From NCBI RefSeq assembly GCF_030272615.1, contig NC_081415.1, forward strand, positions 377,285,392 to 377,349,391: 64,000 nucleotides of DNA. The letters are read 5' to 3'. How positions within the stretch are numbered: position 1 is the stretch's first letter; every line of letters begins with the position of its first letter. Positions 55,401 through 64,000 of this stretch are shown piece by piece. The notes under the pieces are model-generated. The model was given only the letters and a program-made list of their open reading frames with translations. It was not told the origin of the DNA and ran no database searches. A program made the translations under genes and the position numbers. This stretch comes from Cryptomeria japonica. Taxonomy: Eukaryota > Streptophyta > Pinopsida > Cupressales > Cupressaceae.

Positions 55401-55476
55401 TAAGTTCCATTCCAGGAACATAGTACACATTTAGAAAAAGGAGAGTCCTGCCACCAGATTGTATCTGAACAGTGCC
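52438..55476 (-). CDS. Copia pol: integrase, reverse transcriptase, RNase H
   Basis: An unbroken frame of about 1,000 codons. In order it has a protease tail (TVVGRGTVQIQSGG, then YVPGMELNLLSVSQIM), the pre-integrase HHCC region (LWHQRYGHLNIQYL with CGACQAGKQH), the integrase core with HADICGPM, RIDNGGEF and VVERRNRTVVEMARSM supplying the D, D and E, a Pro/Asp-rich linker, then reverse transcriptase with CKWVYKVKYKADGTLDKYKA, MDIKSAFLNGDLQEEVYM and YVDD at 53389-53400, and RNase H with GYTDSDWAGSVDDRKST and SSTEAEYQGA. It ends just inside the 3' LTR. The enzymes look intact; the protease catalytic segment upstream is missing and the frame differs from gag, so this part could be made only through frameshifting or in trans. 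Confidence 0.92.
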   Translation of the reverse strand, partial: GTVQIQSGGRTLLFLNVYYVPGMELNLLSVSQIMRNSPQLDVVFSAHKCSIIDRETRLTVAVGLEDHGLYRLLDTGDSPEVALAARVSPLNTLWHQRYGHLNIQYLSQLSREGLVSGLPDIQTQHLGVCGACQAGKQHRTSFTHGKSWRASKVLQLLHADICGPMNTSSVTGCKYFLLIVDDFSRKMWVYFLKHKSDVFSIFQKFKSFVEKESGYSIITLRIDNGGEFCSSAFSNFCDTHGIKRQLTTPYTPQQNSVVERRNRTVVEMARSMLQHRSVPNKYWAEAVFTAVYLLNRSPTQVVKGKTPEEVWSGRKPTISHLKVFGSVAYVWIPDAKRSKLDSKSQKLMMTGYSDHHKAYRLIDIDIERLIFSRDVVFDEDKGFFQSPSSEQSSEDQPHSVLIPLGSPDGRDDAESIFDDALPEFPPENNPPPVAPVPDPAPLPAPLDVRTSTLRPKWWAKTIGDLRDTELIEGRTSRNKSKQQHTVNFALMANIHSVFEPQTYSEAKGIPEWEQAMEAEFQSLQKNHTWALSDLPSGKKPISCKWVYKVKYKADGTLDKYKARLVARGFSQKEGIDYEETFAPTAKMSTIRLVLALAAQFSWKVHQMDIKSAFLNGDLQEEVYMTQPPGFKVASQEQKVCRLVKALYGLKQAPRAWYMKIDKYLTDHDFQQSPSDANLYIKHTSNDILFVVVYVDDLIITGSSAHLITGIKQDLCRTFDMTDLGLLHYCLGVEVWQTENSIFLSQSKYARSLVDRFKMQDCKPASTPMEPGLKLSAQSSSPVVDESMFRQLVGSLIYLTATRPDINFSVSYISRFMTAPKADHWIAAKRVLRYVSGTPDYGLLYTRSSDPILSGYTDSDWAGSVDDRKSTAGYVFSLGSGAITWTSKKQQAVALSSTEAEYQGAVKASCEAVWLRRMLADMHVSQAGPTPLFCDNQGVLKLAKNPVFHERTKHVETHCHYIRQLVEDGSIQLLYVPTSEQPADIFTKPLGPNKFVKFRGSIGVVNRLSIKGG

Positions 55477-56308
55477 TCTGCCAACAACTGTATACTCCCT
55501 GCTTCTTTTGTTCAGAAGCGAGCCTTTGACGGCAATCTTTCTTCATATGGCCGTACTTGTGACAGTAATTGCACTGCACATTCTTCTTCTTAGCTCCATC
55601 CTGTGTCTGAGAAGAGCCTTTCTGCTGAGAAGACTGAGAGGACTGAAATTTGCCTTTATCCTTCTGAAAGGATTGAGCTGTGAAGGCATTTTCCAAGGAG
55701 GCTGATGTAGTACCACTACCAAACTGCTGTTTCCAGCGATCCTGCTGTAGAAGTTTGGTGCATAATTCTGAAAACTTCAGATCAACATTGGTGGAAGTAA
55801 TATTGAGGGTCTCAATGAAGTGTTCATACGATTTCGGAAGACTTTTCAGAGTGATTACTACCATGTCTTCTTCCTCCATAGTCCGACCAATAGCTTCGAG
55901 CTGATCTCGAATGTCCTTAATCCTCGTGAGGTGTTCCTGTAAGGACATACGTTCATCCATCATAATGGAGAACAACTGATTCTTTAGAAAGAATGCTTGG
56001 CTCTTGTCGGATGTCTCATGCAATTCCTTCAGATGCTTCCAGATGTCGGAAGCTGTCTTGCCGGAAGGAATCTGCGGTAACTGATCATCAGTCACTGAGA
56101 GTTTGAGAAGCATAACTGCCTCCCGATTGCGTTCATCAAACTTATCTTGATCTGCACTTGGTGTACCAGGACTAAGCTCTTTGCCCAAAATAAGCTGGTC
56201 AAGACGCCTATATTCAAAAATGGTCAACATACGCTGTTTCCAGATGTTGTAATTGTGACCATTAAAGCGTTGACTGCCTTCTAACATCAGATTGGTGAGA
56301 GAAGCCAT
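55477..56308 (-). CDS. Copia gag with zinc knuckle
   Basis: Starting at ATG 56308 (MASLTNLMLEGSQRFNGHNY), the protein continues NIWKQRMLTIFEYRRLDQ and a typical copia gag body (DIWKHLKELHETSDKSQAFF, then LFSIMMDERMSLQEHLTRIK), a Gln/Ser/Lys-rich stretch and the knuckle CNYCHKYGHMKKDC near 55560. An upstream in-frame TTG is not used. Soon after the knuckle (EQKKQG) the frame becomes nonsense while pol is in another frame, the signature of a deletion that was not a multiple of three. Gag itself has no internal stop. Confidence 0.9.
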
Positions 56309-57063
56309 TTGCACGTTTCCCAAAAAAAAATTCTCGGCTGACCCAGAAAAATCCAAAGACCACCCAGAAATGCGTGCGAAAAACCCAGAAGGAATCTGTT
56401 GTCAGAATCTGGATCCGCGGGCTCGAAAATCGAGGCACGAAAATCGAGGCACAAAAATCGAGGCACAAAAATCGAGGCACCCAAAAAAAACGGGCAACTA
56501 CCCAGATTAGATTTCGAAAAACCCACCAAAAATCTGCAAGAAAAATTGATTTTCGATAAAAACTGGAAGGTTTAACACCTTAATCGAAAATTGCAGAGGT
56601 CGTGGGCGCCATGGTTTTCACAAAAAATGTCATCGCCGAAGGTACAGATCGCGGGTTGCAGGTCGCGCGTTTGCAGAGAGTTGTAGGTCGCGCTGAAGTT
56701 TGCAGACGCGCGCGACGCCGAAGGCAGGTTGTAGACGTCGAACAACACCGAAAACAGGTTGCAGGTCTGCAGGTCGCGACGCCGAAGGTCGCGAACAGGC
56801 GGAGCACTAGTCACGACAACTTCTGCAGATTGCACGCCAACCCAAACACCGCCGGAAAAAAACAGGTCGCGAAAAGAACAAAACGCGACTGTACAAGGAT
56901 CCGAAAAATTCACAGGTCGCGGAAAAATGCGACTGTACAACCCCAGAAGCTAGGCAGCAGAGAAAAAAAACTTTGATGTTTTTTTTTTTCCAGAAATAAT
57001 TTCGAAAATTTCCACTAATTGGAAATTAGGATTAAAAAATTTCCGAAAAAAATTTCTCCTATA

Positions 57064-57075
57064 GCTCTGATACCA
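57064..57075 (-). promoter_or_regulatory. Primer-binding site of the young copia
   Basis: The element strand reads TGGTATCAGAGC immediately after the 5' LTR end (TTGTTTTA), complementary to initiator methionine tRNA. Confidence 0.93.
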
Positions 57076-57282
57076 TAAAACAATGCGAGACACGCAATGG
57101 ATTTCAAAGAATTGATTAATTAACAGAATGAGCAAGACGCTCATAAATAATACAAGGATATTTACAAGAATAGCAAGTTTCTAATAAGAAACTGCTGAGA
57201 AGATCGAAGACGATCTAACCAAAATAGAATATACACTATTGAGCATTAATAATAAAATTAACATTATTTTAATATTCTATTA
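57076..57282 (-). repeat. 5' LTR of the young copia (207 bp)
   Basis: Same length as the 3' LTR with two A/G differences. The outer side is flanked by ACAAC (57283-57287). Confidence 0.93.
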
Positions 57283-57998
57283 ACAACAAAAAAGCAATAA
57301 AGCAGTAAAACAATAAAATAAATCATCTTTTCAGAAAAACAGTTTTTATGCTAAAAGAGGAAATTCGTAATTTCTTTAAAGGAGTAAAGCTGTTTTTTTC
57401 TATGTTTAGTGGTGGTTGTTATCTTGAAGATATTCTATATATCTTTGTTGCCTTGAAGGGAAAGTTAGGATTTTGATGGGAATAGTAGATTGCAAGAGCA
57501 ATTGTTAGAATGTTGTAAATTGCAAATTCAAAATTGTAAGAGTGATGGCAGCAGCTATAGTGTTTGTAATTGTTTTTTTTGAATAATAAGAACACTGATA
57601 CCTTGCCCTGTGGATGTTTCCTTAGCGTTTTGTCAAGGTTTTACCATGTAAATCAGCATCTTATGTGTTCTTCTCTTATTCCATTTCATTTCCTTTGTTA
57701 TTTCTTTGCAACTAATTTGTGCTGCAATATTTCATTTTCTGGGTGTATGCTTCCCCTTCCACAACAATTCTGACAAGATAAAGATACTGATTGAATTGCC
57801 TAAATCTAAATATGTGGGGCAAATGAGATCAGCTTTTGGATGTAGGTACTTGCTAAAATGTTAAGTTGTTTTTTTGGGTGATCTTGCTTGTTGGATTGTC
57901 TACTAAGAAAGGGAGTACCATTTGAGAGGGCTAAGCAACAACTTAAAGCATTTTAAAAATAAATAAACAATTTCAATTGATGCCTCAATTCTATCAAA

Positions 57999-58500
57999 TT
58001 TAGACTGGGATAAAGAATTCCATGTAGATGTGGATGCTTCTAATTATGCTATAGGGTATACATTAGCACAAGAGGGATCATACAAACTAGAACATCCACT
58101 TGTATACTCTTCTTTTAATTGGTAAATTTAGGGATTAATGAGGCCTGGCTGGTAAGGCCATGAATGAGGTGACTCATCCCTGTACAATGAAACACTCCAT
58201 CTGCCAAAGACCAACTCAACCAATATGATTCAATGTACACTCGAACTTGGTAGCTATTGCTATATAGCCAATAGACATTCCATTGCTTGCACCATGCATC
58301 CATGTGCTATGACACCAGCATACTGTTATGAAATGTATAAAAGAACTATATAACCATGGAAAGAGAGTTGCTCAGGATGGTTTATTGAGTGCAGAAAACT
58401 TTCCATTGTTTTTGGCTCGTTTCCAATTTATTGTAGACCTTCAAGTGTTACTGTATCTAATGAAATAGCTAGGCAATCATAGTTGAATATGAAGAGATGG
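57999..58500 (+). pseudogene. Ty3/gypsy RNase H relic interrupted by about 210 bp
   Basis: The plus strand encodes LDWDKEFHVDVDASNYAIGY and TLAQEG with HPLVYSS (to about 58120), then non-coding DNA to about 58335, and then resumes with ITMERELLRMV and FQFIVDLQVLLYLM. This is the same RNase H domain type as at 23.7-24.0 kb but on the other strand and from a different element. The 210-bp interruption (58122-58335) may be a small insertion such as a SINE or MITE, but its ends and target duplication are not clear. Confidence 0.65.
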
Positions 58501-58739
58501 TTACCATTGTATAAAAATGTTTAAGACAGTCACAAAGTCCTTAGAGCTAGAAGTGTTAACAAAATCTTCAAGCAGATTGCAAGGAGTCAAAAGGAGGTCA
58601 TTTACAAACGAAGAAGTAGAGAGAAAAAAAAGATGGAGAAAAGAGGCTAAAATTACTAGCTTCTAGGACTTAGAGCACAGGTTTACAAGTTATTTTTTGT
58701 ACAGTAGTGTAACATAATAGATCATGGCAAGTATAAGAG

Positions 58740-59426
58740 AAGTGAGGCCTTGCTAGTTGAGGTGTGCAAGCAATAGTGTTTCTTCATCACAATGAGAAGG
58801 TTTCCTATTCCATCCAACAACCTTCCCTACAGTTTGTGCATGGGGATTAACGTTCCACTTCTTATTTGATGGAGCATAATCAACCATAGGAAAATTCATT
58901 GCAGTGATAACCTTTTTTGCAGCAAGCTGTTGCTTATTGTGGTAGATAATATCAGCAAACTTCTATCTCGCTTTCTCATTTTTAAAATTTATTTCATGGC
59001 CTTTGTATGGTTCAAGAAGCTTTGGTAGCTCCGTCTTAGCAATTTTAGGTAATCTACTTGTTTGTTGAAGCAACTTTGGATTGCCTCTCAAATATTGCAC
59101 ACTTATAACAAGCATATTAGTGCATCTTTTTTATGGAAATTGCTCTTCACCTTTTGTTTTTATCACCCTAGAAAGTTCGTATAGATGATTATTAATATTT
59201 TCAAGTGGAATGTAGATGGATGGCTCTAATAAAATCATCTGATTGGAAATGAGAGGATCAGAGTCTTGGGGGTTTGTAGCAGCAAAATGACTGTGTTTAA
59301 TGATGGTAATCTTAGGAGAGAGGAAGGGGAAATTTGAGAGGCAACTTGTTGGTTGAAAATTTTGTACACCTGGGGAGGTGTGCAAAATTGTGGTTTCAGC
59401 CACAACGTGTGAGTTAAAACTCTCCT
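58740..59426 (-). pseudogene. Unrecognised decayed protein-coding stretch
   Basis: One minus-strand frame is coding-like for about 225 codons. It includes SLNFPFLSPKITII-like and NPQDSDPLISNQMILLEPSI segments (59403-59131), then YLRGNPKLLQQTSRLPKIAK with TELPKLLEPYKGHEINF and finally VITAMNFPMVDYAPSNKKW, HAQTVGKVVGWNRKPSHCDE and TLLLAHLN. It is interrupted by TAA at 59131, TAG at 58963 (after KNEKAR) and TAG at 58753, and bounded upstream by TAG at 59425. Composition is that of a soluble protein rather than a known retroelement enzyme. I do not recognise the family; it may be a host gene fragment or an unknown element ORF. Confidence 0.4.
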
Positions 59427-59639
59427 AATTCTAAGGTAAGGCTCCCCCTTTGCTACTATTACAAATTAGCTATAACACTAATCTAACTTGGGTGGGACAA
59501 CATCCTTTTTTCTTTCTCTAGAAAAGATGATTTTCTTTTCTCTTTTCAGAAAAGAAATTGCAATTAAGAAAACAAATACAACAATTTAAGAAACTTTAAC
59601 AAATATAAAGATGCTTATACAAAAGGAAGTGAAGTTCCC

Positions 59640-60100
59640 GTGAAAGCCCAAAGTCTTCCGTCACTTCCCCTGGGACGGGAATGTAGAAACAAAAGCTCAA
59701 AGTCTTTACTTTCCTACCATCCTATTTACCTTCTAGAATGATTAATATGATAACAATGTGCAACTTACAACAACTCAAAGTCTGTTGATATGACACACTT
59801 TTGAACTAATATAACTAGGATTAACTACAAACACAAAGTCTTGTAATCTCCCTCTATTATAAACACTTGAATATACTAATTTAACCCTCACTATTTGCAG
59901 CACAAAGTCTGCAAGAAATCAGATTAAAGCTCTTTTCAACAACCTCACCAGAATCTCAAATACATACAAACAAGTATATCACTATGACATAAGAACACAA
60001 TAGATATATGAACAAGGCCTCAACACAAAGTCTGAAACTCAAATGCTTTCTTTGTATTGCTTGAGAATTCAATTTACAAATATAAATCACAAAGTCTTTG
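59640..60100. repeat. Region with recurrent CAAAGTCT octamer
   Basis: CAAAGTCT occurs at about 59651, 59699, 59777, 59840, 59903, 60023 and 60088, seven times in 440 bases, each followed by unrelated sequence. Spacings are about 48-120 bases. It looks like a strongly diverged tandem array or a clustered binding-site-like motif inside an LTR-like segment. Confidence 0.6.
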
Positions 60101-60239
60101 TGATTGTAAATTTCTGCAGAGTTTTCTTGCTTGCTAAAAAGATAAAAATTACAAAGAGTACCATTTGATATTTATAGGAGAGGGGCTAAGAGAAAAAAGT
60201 GGGAGAAGTCCAACTAACTAAGACTTTTTCCCAAAGAAA

Positions 60240-61220
60240 CGGGACTCAGACTCAGCTTGGACTCGGCAAGGCCGACTTGGACTCGGACTTGAGACTCGGC
60301 GTCAGACTCAGTTGGACTCGGGAAAGTGAAAAACTCAAGAAATGTAGAGATTTTCAAAGATTTAAAACATGTTTCAGACACCCTTTATTGAATACACCTT
60401 AAAGACACAATAACATCATCAAATTCGGCTCATTTGATTACATACACAAGTATACAGCAATCACATAAGCATAAACGCAAATTGTAGCTGAAGGAAATAA
60501 CAAACATAGATATATAAATATTGTCAAATGTATACAATATTATAAAACTCATGGAATAAAAAATCCATGTCATCATATGATCATCATCAAATGTTTCATA
60601 CAAATACCAAAGGTAAATACAACTACAAGCCTATGGCTCAGAGGAGCCTGCACGACAGCACCCTCTGGCCTCGACCCCCTGTGAAGGCATCTAAGGTAGG
60701 TCCTGGATGATTGGACAGCCATGGCCGCTCCTCGTGACACCATGCCATGCTGACCAACATTAGAAACATCCGTGTCACTATCTGCCTCTGAATCTCTTGT
60801 CTGTGCTCGTGCTCTCCGCTCCTCCTCTGCCATGGCTACAGTCTCAGCCTCTATATCTACCTAGTCAATCCAATCAGTGTCAGACTCGGAGGTTAAATTT
60901 TCCCTACTTCTATCGATGCAGTTTCCCCCCATATTTTTCAACGGGGGTTTGGGGGCAGCGCCCCCAAGGTGGGGTCAAGGGGAGGTTGTAGTGAACAAAG
61001 ATGAGACCATTCATTTAAAAAAAACTTTTTAAAATGTTTTTTATTTGTCATTTTACTTAACCTAGGCAGTAGCCGAGTTTGGGGCTCAGGACTCGCCTAG
61101 TTTGAGCCAAACTCGCCAACTCGGCGAGTCTGGCGAGCCGCCAGACTCGGACGAGTCCGAGTCCGAGTCCCAGAGACTCGGCGAGCATGACTCGAACTCG
61201 GACTCGCCAAGTTTAGGCAA
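60240..61220. repeat. GACTCG-rich repeats flanking a possible decayed transposon piece
   Basis: The word GACTCGG and variants (GAGTCCGAGTCC, CTCGGCGAGTC) are dense at 60240-60330 and 61065-61215. Between them is a minus-strand ORF (60833-60573, MAEEERRARAQTRDSEADSD) with a Ser/Arg-rich end, and a palindrome-like GGGGGCAGCGCCCCC at 60953-60967. Similar GACTCG-rich DNA is seen in other plant repeats; the element type is not identified here. Confidence 0.55.
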
Positions 61221-61434
61221 TTCATGGCGATTCCCGTTTCTATGCAAGTTTTTCCACAACCCTATAACTAACTATGACTAATTCCAAATTACAGTCCTAT
61301 TCTATTTTAACCTGTAATTTGTTTACATGCAATTACAAGTTAAAAGATTACAAGTAATGAGTCTACTTGTAATTACAAGTTTTGATACTACATGTGCTTT
61401 GTTAAAAGGAAAATACATAAAACAAAAATACAAC

Positions 61435-63111
61435 TCAAGTGTCATGAGACATTGCTTGTTCTTCTCTCTCCATGGCCATGAAAGCTTGACATTGGTTGAT
61501 TGATCCCTGCAATTCATCAGGATTTGAGCCTGTTGTATTCTTTACAACAACAACAGTTTTGATGATGACATCAGAATATCTCACTGTCACTACTCTATGT
61601 TTCTCAAGAATAGTTTGCATCCTGTCAAGGAATACTTGGCAATCTACAAACCTGTTGATTGAGGTCACTGTAAATTGCTCGGATTCCAATTCTTGATGAA
61701 GCCTTGACACCAGCTTAGAAAGTATTACATGCTCCAAAGTGAGCTTGCTGTAATCCATCTTCTTAATGTCTTCTTCTCAACGAAGATCAATCCAGATATC
61801 CTCAAGGCAATGAACATGAGTAAAGGCTCTCTTGATTTTATCCTTCATTCCTCGATAATCAAAATTCTTTCTTGCCTTGAACTTCTTCAATTTGATTTCT
61901 TGAAGTTCAATCTCCATGGCTTTGGCTCTTGTTGAGGTTGTCAAGGAGTATCGATCAATCTGCAATGGATTGTGTGAGGATATGTTGACACCGAACTTAT
62001 GTTGAGCTAAGTGGACTGCATGAGCTGTCATCAGCTGCCTAGCCAACTCCATCAGGATGATCTTGTGAGTAGGGTATCTTGGAAGCATATATGGTTGACC
62101 TTCAAAACATCCAACTCTCATATAAGTGAAAGTTGGGAACTAAAGAAACAGGCAACCACACTCATTCACTTTCTTCTAGGCTGCCTTAGACACTCTCTTG
62201 TTCTTAAGTATCTTGTCAAACAAACACATGAAGAGACCAAAGAAGGCATCCTGCACTCTCCTATAGTGGATCTTGCTAGGTCTCAAAGTGAGTTGATCAT
62301 AATATTTCCATACTGGTACCAACAACCCATCGCCTTTGGTAGAAAGACCTGGAAATTGGCTAAGTGACGCTGCTATGTACACCAGGTAGGAATTCATGTA
62401 GAAAGTGAGAGTGATTGACACCTATGAGAGCTGCTCACATAGGTTGTCATTAATCACTTCGCCCCAAAAGATATGAGATTGAGCTTTGCTCATGTCCACA
62501 ATATATTTGTACATCCAAATTTCAAATACATTAGGCTGTTTTAACCCCATTATCCTGCTCAAGAGTGTCATCATATCAATAATTTCTTCAATGAAATCAG
62601 ATCTATGCAACTTAGGCCATCGAGAGAAACAGGTTATAGGAGTCTTAAGCCATTTAGAATTGATATGCCTTATGCAGTTTGATCTTCTCTGATTGTAGTG
62701 ATCTAGAGCACTCTTCATGGAGATATCAGCATATACTGGGGCAGCAGGAACCTTGAAGATTTTATCAATACTTTCTGCATCCAATTTGACAATAATATTG
62801 CCATTATCATCCTTGATTGTTTTGAATCCTCTATTAAAATGACCAACACAAGAAAGGACAAATTTTGGTTCGAAGGCAGCCATTGGAAAAGTGAAAACCA
62901 AATGAATATGGCTATTCAAGAGCAACTGCATGCCATGACTTGGTTATCCTTCCTCTCTCTCAAGGAACTCGAACATATCAACATGCCCAATCTCCGTGTC
63001 TTTGATTTCATCAACAGGAGAGCTCACTTGAGAAGGAGCAATCTCATTCTGACACTTGTCAAATTTATATTTCATCTTCTTGTTGGAAGGAGATGCTGGC
63101 TCTTTTGTCAT
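61435..63111 (-). pseudogene. Uncharacterised repeat-associated family, copy B (shorter)
   Basis: A minus-strand frame from ATG 63111 (MTKEPASPSNKKMKYKF) to TGA 61435, about 558 codons, aligns with copy A (6979-10476): GHVDMFEF against GHIDIQDF, MMTLLSRIMGL against MVTLLSRVMGL, MNSYLVYIAA against MTSYLVYMFA, and LPRYPTHKIILMELARQ against LPRYPTDKVILMEVARQ. Stops are at 62944 (TAA), 62422, 62176 and 62140 (all TAG) and 61777 (TGA). At 62140 copy A has Gln (FIQFPRF). The long C-terminal half of copy A has no clear counterpart. The two copies are far diverged, so the family is old. Function unknown. Confidence 0.6.
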
Positions 63112-63280
63112 TGAACAAGAATCTACAAGGTTGCGATGAAAACTCCAAAGAGTCAAGACATCTTCACAAGCTATGGAGAAGTTGCTGAAAATGTTAGCTA
63201 GTTCAGATGCCTGATTATCGGATTTTTATGTTGTCAAATGACAATTAAAATTCATATGTATTATCTCAATTAAATTTGTT

Positions 63281-63415
63281 ATTGGGCTGGACCCAAATGT
63301 AACGTGGGAAGCAATTAATTATGTTATTGGGCTGGGCCCAAATGTAACGTGGAAAGGCAATTCAATGACTATTGGGCTGGACCCAAATATCTAACGTGAG
63401 AAATGTATAATGACA
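63281..63415. repeat. 45-bp tandem repeat, three copies
   Basis: ATTGGGCTGGACCCAAAT starts at 63281, 63326 (GGGCCC variant) and 63371, an exact 45-base spacing, each followed by an AACGTG phrase. It lies just upstream of copy B on its strand. Confidence 0.85.
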
Positions 63416-64000
63416 ATACAACATTATTTAATTATCATGCAAGCCGACTTGAGGGTGATTGGCACCAAAAGGGTGATATATAGACCACCTCAAGATGAAG
63501 TCATTTACACACACTCATTTCATCAAATGCAATCTGCTCTCCTAGCAGCGATTCCTTCTCATGCGAATTTGTATAAGGCGATTGTGCAAAACTCTTCAAG
63601 GTTGAATGTGGTGAAGTTGTCAAGGTTCTTCATAAGGTCTCTTGAGCGAATCTGATCTGGACATCTGCTGCTCCTCCTTATCATCTGCTGTTAATAAAGG
63701 GCTGCATTCATCACTGATATCTTGAACAGAAATCTGAGATAAGTCATTACCTTGTAAACTGTCTATATTTGAGATAATACATATCACATTTAAAGGCTGG
63801 GTTTTTCACCTCCAAGAGGGAGGTTTTCTAAGGGTATTGGTGTCTTGTGTTTATTGCTGTTACTGTTTATTCACAGTCTGATCACAATCTAATTGGTTAA
63901 ACTAACATCTGATTGCTTAAAATCAACAGAAGCCATGTCACTTTCTTCAAACAAAAGAGCTTGGAAACAATGCCTATTCTTTGACCTTTCATGATATTTA
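63416..64000 (+). other. Window end; possible copia LTR fragment
   Basis: GGCTGGGTTTTTCACCTCCA followed by GAGGGAGGTTTTCTAAGGGT at about 63800-63835 resembles the near-end part of the copia LTRs at 17280-17310 and 41370-41390, so a plus-strand LTR may end near 63.9 kb. Neither end is fixed. No gene is seen. Confidence 0.35.

Larger units (their letters stand above)
52234..57282 (-). mobile_element. Young full-length Ty1/copia retrotransposon with a protease-region deletion
   Basis: The element is 5,049 bp with 207-bp LTRs (52234-52440 and 57076-57282) that differ at two bases, both A/G transitions, and an ACAAC duplication. On the minus strand the order is 5' LTR, primer site TGGTATCAGAGC at 57075, leader with a short CCTCGATTTT-type repeat (about 56430-56480), gag from ATG 56308, pol to the stop at 52438 and a GGGAGGG tract against the 3' LTR. 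The pol frame has no stop. Gag and pol are in different frames, and the segment between the zinc knuckle and integrase lacks the protease DSG motif, so the copy is defective although recent. Confidence 0.93.
50892..57766 (+). mobile_element. Second gag-only copia relic, 5' truncated, split by a young copia
   Basis: The last 116 bases of a 5' LTR (50892-51007, from AAATCAGCATCTTATGTG to CCACGGCA) precede a diverged primer site TGGTATTGGAG at 51010. A gag relic follows, then about 800 bases with no pol but with stretches like 19490-19770 of the element in intron 1, a polypurine tract CAAGGTGGAGAT (52205-52216) and a 3' LTR from 52217. That LTR is interrupted at 52234-57282 by the full-length copia and ends at 57766 (CCACAACA). 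Its last 115 bases match the 5' LTR fragment. Confidence 0.72.
46640..64000 (+). other. Intron 2 (partial), at least 17.4 kb
   Basis: The donor GTATAA at 46640 is phase 1, so exon 3 should open with two bases completing a glycine codon. No stretch resembling the next conserved part of the enzyme was recognised downstream, so this intron probably continues beyond the window. It contains the repeats listed below. Confidence 0.65.

Noticed and set aside
60573-60833. 86-codon minus-strand ORF as a transposase end
   Set aside because: Arg/Ser/Glu-rich composition is suggestive of some hAT C-terminal tails, but no dimerisation motif was visible.

Overview
The window is nuclear DNA of a seed plant with a large, repeat-loaded genome. 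A conifer or other gymnosperm is the best guess, from the tens-of-kilobase introns packed with old nested retroelements, but the species cannot be fixed from sequence alone. Only one host gene is recognised: the 5' part of an acyl-activating-enzyme-19-like gene (AMP-binding superfamily, AASDH/ACSF4-type) on the + strand. Exon 1 is 2050-2266 and exon 2 is 46064-46639. They join in phase across a 43,797-bp intron, and a second phase-1 donor at 46640 opens an intron running past the window end. Nearly everything else lies inside these two introns.

Intron 1 holds nested transposons. A decayed L1-like LINE (minus strand, about 37.66 kb down to 13.56 kb) was split in its RNase H domain by a Tat-like Ty3/gypsy element (13797-33907, minus, 5-bp target duplication GTCCC). 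That element was later hit by a gag-only Ty1/copia derivative (15958 to about 22038), carries a truncated plus-strand gypsy (about 24009-27012), and took a 2.48-kb solo LTR into its own 5' LTR (31179-33660, duplication CATTT). Elsewhere in intron 1 are a LINE ORF1 relic (about 3.0-3.4 kb), a long ORF of an uncharacterised family (6979-10476, minus) with an LTR-like 118-bp-repeat region beside it, a 1.68-kb non-autonomous copia (37943-39624, duplication ACAAT) and LTR-like fragments near 40.5 and 43.1 kb.

Intron 2 holds a perfect 192-bp tandem duplication (46991-47374), a second gag-only copia relic (50892-57766) whose 3' LTR is split by a young full-length copia (52234-57282, duplication ACAAC, LTRs differing at 2 of 207 sites), a gypsy RNase H relic, an unrecognised decayed coding stretch (58.74-59.43 kb), GACTCG-rich and CAAAGTCT-rich repeats, and a second shorter copy of the uncharacterised family (61435-63111).

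The most notable points are the two copies of the uncharacterised family; the strong bias of in-frame stops to TAG, often where a glutamine codon is expected (consistent with CAG-to-TAG deamination of methylated DNA); a coiled-coil ORF downstream of integrase in the Tat-like element; and a young copia that has lost its protease region.
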